A stretch of DNA of 17,986 nt from contig WGAK01000003.1 of assembly GCA_015494815.1 (NCBI GenBank), positions 1-17,986 on the forward strand, written 5' to 3'. This document shows, one piece after another, positions 13,180-17,986 of the stretch. Source of the DNA: Anaerolineales bacterium (GTDB lineage: Bacteria; Chloroflexota; Anaerolineae; Anaerolineales; DRMV01). Position numbers and translations under genes: made by a program. The notes below the pieces were generated by a model. It saw only the letters and a program-made list of their open reading frames with translations, was not told the DNA's origin and ran no database searches. Position 1 is the first letter of the stretch, and every line of letters starts with the position of its first letter.

Positions 13180-14238
13180 ATGACCGAAACCGCACTGTTA
13201 CCCGCACTACCCCCGCCCAATGTGGCCATCTTTTTGGACTTCGAAAACTTGCACCTCAGCGCCCAGAACGCGCTCAAGCAGCACATCCGCTGGGATTTGG
13301 TCTACAAGAAATTCCAGGAATACGGTCCCATCACCCTCAAGCGGGCCTATGCCAACTGGGTGCGCTTCGAGAGCCATCAGACGCCCCTGCTGGCCCTGGG
13401 CTTCGAACTCATCCACACGCCCGCGTACCACGAATCCAAGCCCAACGACACCCGCATGATTATCGACGCGGTCACGGTGGGGGCCGAGCCGGCCATCACC
13501 CATGTGATTCTGGGCACGGGCGATAGCGACTTCGTGGATGTGGTGCACTACCTGCGCGGCAAGGGCAAGCGCGTCATCGGCTTTGGTATTCAGGCCACCA
13601 CGGCCTCGCATCTCATCCACGCCCTGGACGAATTCCTGGCCTACGAGCGTTTCATCCAGACGCCCGAATCGGACAAGACGCTGAACCCGGCCAAGCAGGA
13701 CAAGGTGTCGGAGTATCTTCAGATTATCTCGCGCCTGGGCAAGGTGCGCATGACGCCCTCGCCCCACCGTCCCCAGGTGCTGCTCATGTTCCACCGGAAG
13801 ATTTTGCAGGCCGGCCAGGGGGGCAACGACCAGATGCGCACCTTCTCGGCCATTGTGGAGGCGGTACGCGAGAAAGCCAAGCAGCAAAAAGTGCCCGAGA
13901 ACATCGTCACCGAAGTGGCCCACCAAATCTTCCGGGCCTATGCGCTGGATTTCCAGCGCCAGGGCAACGGCTCGGAAGACAAGCGCCTGTGGGACTACCC
14001 CGTGCGGCTGCGCGCGGGGCTGGACAACATGAACCGCTTCATGGACTGGTGTGACCTCTGGCTGGTCTCGCGGGTGGCCGAGGGATTGGGGCCCGACGAG
14101 GAGATTGACCTGCAGGCTATGGCCCATGTGTTGTATGGCCGCACGCGGCCCAAACTCATCAACCGCACGCGCGATTTGGTCGCCCGAGCGACGAAAATCG
14201 AGCGCTGGCCGCCCGAAAACAGCGGCACCAAGCGCTAA
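13180..14238 (+). CDS. NYN-domain (PIN-like) putative RNase, 352 aa
   Basis: The N-terminal 160 residues form an NYN/LabA-type PIN-like domain. V-A-I-F-L-D-F-E-N-L (15-24) has D20 and N23; K87-P-N-D90 and D96 lie in the middle; and L-G-T-G-D-S-D-F (111-118) carries D115 and D117. These acidic residues form the metal site of NYN ribonucleases, so RNA cleavage is likely. Residues about 170-340 are mostly helical and unrecognised; they may bind RNA, like the OST-HTH domains of other NYN proteins, but I see no clear match. ATG 13180 has AGGAGG nine bases upstream. It follows DUF2905 by 39 bp and ends the ruvB operon. Its TAA (14236-14238) overlaps the opposing gene's TAG by three bases (CTAA). 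Confidence 0.88.
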   Translation: MTETALLPALPPPNVAIFLDFENLHLSAQNALKQHIRWDLVYKKFQEYGPITLKRAYANWVRFESHQTPLLALGFELIHTPAYHESKPNDTRMIIDAVTVGAEPAITHVILGTGDSDFVDVVHYLRGKGKRVIGFGIQATTASHLIHALDEFLAYERFIQTPESDKTLNPAKQDKVSEYLQIISRLGKVRMTPSPHRPQVLLMFHRKILQAGQGGNDQMRTFSAIVEAVREKAKQQKVPENIVTEVAHQIFRAYALDFQRQGNGSEDKRLWDYPVRLRAGLDNMNRFMDWCDLWLVSRVAEGLGPDEEIDLQAMAHVLYGRTRPKLINRTRDLVARATKIERWPPENSGTKR

Positions 14239-14816
14239 GAGGCAGCGGCGGGGCTCGCAGGGCGGGCCCCGTCGTTTTTGGGGAACCGCGCGCCCAAATA
14301 GGTCAATTCCGCAGCAAACAGGTCCCAGGGGGAACGGGCCTCTTGGGCCGGGCGCACACACGACGCGGGCTCGGCCAGCAGCGCGTCCACGGGGGGCAAT
14401 ACGATGCGGCCCGCGTCGTCCAAATCCAACGGGTGCAAGATGCAGTAGAACGGCTTCCATCGCCAGGGGTGCTGCCCGTGGGCCTCGGCCGCGACCTGCA
14501 GCGCGCATTTGAAATCGGCCCGCAGGAAGATGCAGCGGGTGCCGCGATAATGGTCGGGGTCGTCGCGCACCGTGGTCGGCCGCACCCAGCCGCTGAGCGC
14601 GTGGGGGTCGGGCTCTCGCCGCGGCTGGAACCAGTCCGCGGGCGTCCGGTCTTCGGCGCGCAGGTGGGGCGCAATCAGGTGCGCGTGGGCCAGGATGTCC
14701 GCGATTTCGGCTTCGTCCACCCACACGCCCTGAAAGCAGCAGGCCGCGCCGCATGCGGGCCAGTCGCAGCGGCGAATGGGTTGCGGTTGGCGTAAATGCG
14801 GATGGGCCCGGGCCAT
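14235..14816 (-). CDS. DUF3109/YkgJ-like cysteine-cluster protein, 193 aa
   Basis: Eight cysteines are visible from the chosen start: C17, C22, C26, C27, C95, C104, C125 and C153. C-D-W-P-A-C-G-A-A-C-C and later C-I-L-H-P-L are typical of proteins annotated as zinc- or iron-chelating (YkgJ/DUF3109). The role is unknown; an Fe-S or zinc centre is expected. Start choice: ATG 14816-14814 has GGGGAGGA seven bases upstream. An ATG ten codons earlier (14846) lacks a clear ribosome binding site, and the frame continues to 15041 without any. The gene stands alone on the minus strand, divergent from the exported repeat protein, and its stop overlaps the NYN stop. Confidence 0.75.
   Translation of the reverse strand: MARAHPHLRQPQPIRRCDWPACGAACCFQGVWVDEAEIADILAHAHLIAPHLRAEDRTPADWFQPRREPDPHALSGWVRPTTVRDDPDHYRGTRCIFLRADFKCALQVAAEAHGQHPWRWKPFYCILHPLDLDDAGRIVLPPVDALLAEPASCVRPAQEARSPWDLFAAELTYLGARFPKNDGARPASPAAAS
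14249..14279 (+). terminator. Probable intrinsic terminator of the ruvB-DUF2905-NYN operon
   Basis: CGGGGC (14249-14254) pairs with GCCCCG (14266-14271) and is followed by TCG and five T residues (14275-14279). It lies inside the 3' end of the opposing DUF3109-like gene, 11 bases after the NYN stop. The loop is rather long. Confidence 0.55.
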
Positions 14817-14955
14817 CGCGTCGTCCTCCCCGGCCGCAAAGCGCATGTCCCCCACCCCAAGTGCCGCCGCGGGCTGAGGGCAGGGGTGGCCGGCGATGCT
14901 CAAGGATACGCCAAAGGCCCGGTTCCGGCAAGGTTGACGGCGCGTTGAAGGCGTC

Positions 14956-14991
14956 TTGACTTTTTCTGAACAAGGCTCGCGTAGGCTATAG
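14956..14991 (+). promoter_or_regulatory. Possible promoter of the exported repeat protein
   Basis: TTGACT (14956-14961) is followed by T-rich sequence and by TAGGCTATAG (14982-14991). The spacing to TAGGCT is 20 bases, longer than the ideal 17, so the exact -10 is uncertain. It lies in the 217-bp gap between divergent genes, where no other feature is seen. Confidence 0.35.
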
Positions 14992-15033
14992 GTGCCGTTG
15001 AAAGCATCCCATCCTGTTCGATGGAGGTAAACG

Positions 15034-15708
15034 ATGAACAAGCGTTGGTGGTGGATGGTGGTTGGAGCCGTCGCCTTGATGGTCGGCGGCGCGTGGTTCT
15101 GGACGCAGGCCGAGCCCGTGCTGGCCGCGCCCGAGGATGTGTTGGCAGCCTATACGGCCGAAGTGGGCCCTGAGACCCTCGAGGCGGACCGGCCGGGCCC
15201 GCGGCGCCCCGCCTGGTGCCGCCCCGAGGTGACCCGCGAGACCTTCGTGGCCCAGGCCCTGGGCGTGGACGAGGAAACCCTGCGGGCCGCGCAGCAACAG
15301 GGCACGCTGGCCTGGATTGACTACCAGGTGGAGCAAGGCCTGCTGGACGCGGCCAAGGCCGATTTGCTCAAAGCGCGGGTGTTGGTGCGGCCTTATCTCG
15401 ACCCGGTGACGCTCACGGCCCAGGCGCTGGGGCTGACCGAGGACGATTTGCGGCAAGCCTGCGCGGAGGGCAAAACCCTGGCCGATTTGCTGGAACAGCA
15501 GGGCATGACCCGCCGGGATTTCGTGGCCGCGCTGAAGGAGGCCGCGGAGCAGGCCCTGCAGCAGGCCGTGGACGATGGCGTCATCACCCAAGAGCAAGCC
15601 GATGCGCTCAAGCAGGCCGCGCGTCGGCGCTGGGAACACCGCCCGCCTCGGGGGCGCCGCGACGGCGCGGGGCACCCCCCGGCCGGCCCTGAAGCGCCGC
15701 AACCATAG
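15034..15708 (+). CDS. Exported protein with two helical repeats (DUF2680-like), 224 aa
   Basis: The N-terminus M-N-K-R-W-W-W plus a hydrophobic helix (8-23) and A-E-P-V-L-A-A-P is a signal peptide with likely cleavage near residue 31-32, or an uncleaved anchor. Two related units follow: about 68-116, with F-V-A-Q-A-L-G-V-D-E-E-T-L, and about 124-197, with L-T-A-Q-A-L-G-L-T-E-D-D-L. Each has the pattern A-L-G-(V/I)-x-E-x-x-L followed by A...G. The second ends with D-G-V-I-T-Q-E-Q-A-D-A-L-K. This resembles exported helical repeat proteins grouped near DUF2680/YckD, of unknown function. A Pro/Arg/Gly-rich tail follows. ATG 15034 has GGAGGT five bases upstream. Confidence 0.78.
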   Translation: MNKRWWWMVVGAVALMVGGAWFWTQAEPVLAAPEDVLAAYTAEVGPETLEADRPGPRRPAWCRPEVTRETFVAQALGVDEETLRAAQQQGTLAWIDYQVEQGLLDAAKADLLKARVLVRPYLDPVTLTAQALGLTEDDLRQACAEGKTLADLLEQQGMTRRDFVAALKEAAEQALQQAVDDGVITQEQADALKQAARRRWEHRPPRGRRDGAGHPPAGPEAPQP

Positions 15709-15750
15709 CCTTCGCCTCGCTTCTCCCCCTCCTCTCCTCTCGCATCGGGT

Positions 15751-15769
15751 CCCCGGCATTGCGCCGGGG
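15751..15769. other. GC stem-loop between the repeat-protein gene and the kinase gene
   Basis: CCCCGGC (15751-15757) and GCCGGGG (15763-15769) form a 7-bp stem with a 5-base loop, 43 bases after the repeat-protein stop. No T run follows on the plus strand, so it would be an imperfect terminator at best. It sits just before the kinase -10 box. Confidence 0.35.
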
Positions 15770-15785
15770 GCCCGGCGCGTCGCGG

Positions 15786-15791
15786 TATAAT
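15786..15791 (+). promoter_or_regulatory. -10 box (TATAAT) for the histidine kinase gene
   Basis: A consensus TATAAT lies 39 bases before the kinase ATG (15831). No -35 at 16-18 bases is recognised. Transcription would start near 15798, giving a leader of about 30 bases that includes GAGGTG. Confidence 0.5.
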
Positions 15792-15830
15792 GTCGGGGGC
15801 GGTGACCAGGCGCACCGCCCGAGGTGTCTT

Positions 15831-17986
15831 ATGCCCTCTCCTTCCCCTTCGCCGCGCGGCTGGCATATGCGCCCGCGAACCCTGCGGGGCAAAGTCGTGG
15901 CGTTGACCCTGGCCGTGGTCTTGCTGCCCCTGCTGGGTACCGCGTTGGTGGGCGATTGGCTCACCACCCGCTGGTTGCGCGAGCGGGTGGTGTTGCAGGC
16001 CACCGAAGCCGTCGAAAAGCAAACCCGAGAGTTGAACGCCTTTCTGGAGAACGCGCGGCAGGATGTGCGCTATCTGACCCAACTGTACAGCATGCGCCAG
16101 TTGCTCTATGCCCAGGCCAACGACCAGCCCGTGGACGCGGTGTATTGGCGGCGCCAACTGGCCGAAGATTTCCGCATCTTCGCCCGCACCCACCCGACTT
16201 ACTACCAGATTCGCTATCTGGATGTGAACGGCGACGAGGTGGTGCGGGTGAACCAGCCCTTGGGCGGCGCCCCGTACATCGTGCCCGACATCGAGTTGCA
16301 GAACAAGGCGCATCGCTATTATTTTCAAGAAGCCAGCCGCCTGCAGCCCGGCGAAATCTACATCTCGCCCCTGGATTTGAACCGGGAACACCGCACCATC
16401 GAGCGCCCGCTGCACCCCGTGTTGCGCTATGCCACGCCGTTGTATCTGGGCGACCGCCGGATGGGGGTGCTGGTGGTCAACCTGCACGCGCAGCCGCTGC
16501 TGGATTTGCTGGCCGCCACCGACACCAGCCGCCTCTTGAACAGCGCGTTGGTGCTGGTGGACCACGAAGGGTACTATCTGGCGCACCCCGAGGCCGACAA
16601 GTTGTGGGGCAGCCCCCACGATTTGAACACGGGGGCCAACCTGCGCCGCGACGCGCCCGAAGTGGCCGACCGGGTGCTCTCGGGCCGGGCCGGGGTGGTG
16701 TATGTGGGCGATGAGGTGTGGGTCTATGTGCCCATCTTTCCCGCGTCCCAAACCGACCCGGCCTACTTCTGGGTGCTCATCCGCCGCGAGCCCCAGGCGC
16801 AGTTCTTCGCTCCGGTGCGTTCGTTTCGCCTGGTGACGGCCGCGGTGTTGGGCGCGGCGCTGCTGCTGGCCGTGGGGCTCACCCTGGCCGTCTCGCGCGT
16901 GGTGACCCGGCCCGTGCGCACGCTGCAAACCGCGGTGGAGCGTTTCGGCCGGGGCGACCTGCATGTGCGGGTGCCGACCAACACCGACGACGAATTGGGT
17001 TTGCTCATGGCCGCGTTCAATCGCATGGCCGGCGCCATTCACCGCGACATGCGCCAACTGCAACGCCTCAACCAGGGCGTTACCGACCTGACCCGCCAGT
17101 TGGACGCCTGCCAGGCCCTGCAGACCGCGGCCGAGGCCGTGGCGCGGCTGTTCGACGCGCCCTGGGTGGCGGTCTATCGGGTGGATGCCCAGGGGCGCTG
17201 GCGCGACGCGGAGGCCCACTATGGCCCCGCGCCCCGGCTCGAGGCCCCGGTGGACGGCCCTGCATGGCCCGCAACGCAGCGTTTGCTGGCCCTGCCCGCG
17301 CGGGTGGGCCGGGGCGTGTGGTGGGCCGTGTGGGTGCAGGCCGCACGCGGTGGGCGCTATGTGCTGTGCTTCCCGCCGCCCGAGGGGGTGGACCGCCACC
17401 GGGCCGAAGCCTGGCTGACCGTGTTGGTCCATCAAGCCGAAACCGTGCTCAAGAACATTCACCTGTATGTCACCCTGCGGCGTCACCGCCAGCAGTTATC
17501 TGAATTGCTGGACCGGGTCATCACCGCGCAGGAAGAAGAGCGCAAACTGGTGGCCTACGAACTGCACGACGGCCTGATTCAGATTCTGGTGGGCGCGCGC
17601 CTGCACCTCAACAACTTCATGCTCTTGCAAGACCACGACCCCCAGGCCGCGCGGCAGGCCCTGGCCCGAGCCGTGGACGAATTGCAGCGCGCCATCCAAG
17701 AAGGGCGGCGGCTCATCCAGGGCCTGCGCCCGATGGTGTTGGACGACCTGGGCCTGGCCCTGGCCGTGCGCGAGATGGCCGAGAGCATGGCCCGCGAGCA
17801 CGGCTGGCGGCTGGACCTGGATTTGCAAGTCCCCCGGCAAGTGCCCTCGGAGGTCGAAATCACCGCCTTTCGCATTGTGCAAGAGGCCCTGAGCAACGTG
17901 CGCAAGCACGCGCAGGCCCGACAGGTGCGCCTGCGCCTGTGGGTGGAGCGGAAGCGCCTCTACGGCCACATCGAAGACGACGGCCG
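15831..17986 (+). CDS. Double-Cache sensor histidine kinase, HisKA_3/NarL type (3' end cut)
   Basis: The frame is open from ATG 15831 to the right edge (718 codons). TM1 is about 22-43. The extracellular part (about 45-330) reads like a dCache sensor: Y-Y-Q-I-R-Y-L-D-V-N-G-D-E-V-V-R-V-N, Y-Y-F-Q-E-A-S-R-L-Q-P-G-E-I-Y-I, and L-R-Y-A-T-P-L-Y. TM2 is about 333-358. A HAMP domain follows (about 360-412, R-P-V-R-T-L to D-E-L-G-L-L-M-A-A-F-N-R-M), then a GAF-like region (about 425-560). The dimerisation box has A-Q-E-E-E-R-K-L-V-A-Y-E-L-H579-D-G-L-I-Q, with H579 the phosphorylated residue. The ATPase N box includes E-A-L-S-N689-V-R-K-H. The window ends at I-E-D-D-G-R, before the G boxes are complete. 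HisKA_3 kinases usually pair with a NarL/LuxR-type regulator, likely just beyond the edge. ATG 15831 follows AGGTG by four bases. The ligand is unknown. Confidence 0.94.
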   Translation, partial: MPSPSPSPRGWHMRPRTLRGKVVALTLAVVLLPLLGTALVGDWLTTRWLRERVVLQATEAVEKQTRELNAFLENARQDVRYLTQLYSMRQLLYAQANDQPVDAVYWRRQLAEDFRIFARTHPTYYQIRYLDVNGDEVVRVNQPLGGAPYIVPDIELQNKAHRYYFQEASRLQPGEIYISPLDLNREHRTIERPLHPVLRYATPLYLGDRRMGVLVVNLHAQPLLDLLAATDTSRLLNSALVLVDHEGYYLAHPEADKLWGSPHDLNTGANLRRDAPEVADRVLSGRAGVVYVGDEVWVYVPIFPASQTDPAYFWVLIRREPQAQFFAPVRSFRLVTAAVLGAALLLAVGLTLAVSRVVTRPVRTLQTAVERFGRGDLHVRVPTNTDDELGLLMAAFNRMAGAIHRDMRQLQRLNQGVTDLTRQLDACQALQTAAEAVARLFDAPWVAVYRVDAQGRWRDAEAHYGPAPRLEAPVDGPAWPATQRLLALPARVGRGVWWAVWVQAARGGRYVLCFPPPEGVDRHRAEAWLTVLVHQAETVLKNIHLYVTLRRHRQQLSELLDRVITAQEEERKLVAYELHDGLIQILVGARLHLNNFMLLQDHDPQAARQALARAVDELQRAIQEGRRLIQGLRPMVLDDLGLALAVREMAESMAREHGWRLDLDLQVPRQVPSEVEITAFRIVQEALSNVRKHAQARQVRLRLWVERKRLYGHIEDDG

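Noticed and set aside
13207..14973. Minus-strand frame of 588 codons opposite the NYN gene
   Set aside because: It is antisense to a gene with clear NYN motifs and shows no recognisable domain.
15393..17486. Minus-strand frame of 697 codons
   Set aside because: It is antisense to the sensor kinase, whose HAMP, H-box and N-box motifs are unmistakable. The His/Gln/Gly-rich composition is typical of shadow frames.

Overview
The window is GC-rich bacterial DNA with tightly packed genes on both strands. Most genes have strong GGAGG-type ribosome binding sites, and several overlap by ATGA or CTAA. Gene content (ruvB next to a DUF2905 gene, a delta-prime clamp-loader gene, a double-Cache HisKA_3 sensor kinase, an SPFH protein with a C-terminal excisionase-like HTH) suggests a Chloroflexota lineage, probably Anaerolineae-like. 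No rRNA, tRNA or CRISPR array is visible. The lineage call is inference.

Layout. 1-512 (+): 3' part of an SPFH-HTH gene, closed by a strong terminator. 574-3723 (-): operon of a metal/cobalamin-receptor-like protein without signal peptide, an SDR oxidoreductase, and a 503-aa protein of unrecognised family. 3790-4962 (+): divergent surE, then a MoaD/ThiS-like sulfur carrier. 6553-11727 (-): a long run of a 42-aa membrane peptide, a lipoprotein, a SRAP (YedK/HMCES) protein, a GH36-like alpha-galactosidase and holB (DNA polymerase III delta-prime). 11869-14238 (+): ruvB, DUF2905 and an NYN-domain nuclease, ending in a terminator. 14235-14816 (-): an eight-cysteine DUF3109/YkgJ-like protein. 15034-15708 (+): an exported protein with two repeats. 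15831-end (+): a sensor histidine kinase cut by the window edge.

The most unusual region is 4959-6655. A segment clearly richer in A+T than its surroundings sits at the 3' end of holB and carries one gene (5150-6415, minus). Its product has an R-N-x3-H motif typical of HEPN ribonucleases, so it is a candidate defence or toxin gene. The segment is flanked by a direct repeat of about 90 bp (4990-5079 and 6566-6655). The repeat is the end of the holB coding sequence. The three third-position differences between the copies are all synonymous. The geometry matches single-crossover (Campbell-type) integration into the 3' end of holB: a full-length hybrid holB with a new C-terminus on one side, and a truncated holB end, still ending in its presumed ancestral stop against moaD, on the other. 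No integrase is visible.

How the genes work together: SRAP, HolB, RuvB and possibly NYN belong to DNA replication, repair or nucleic-acid processing. The other genes look metabolic or sensory, and their grouping suggests shared transcription rather than one pathway.
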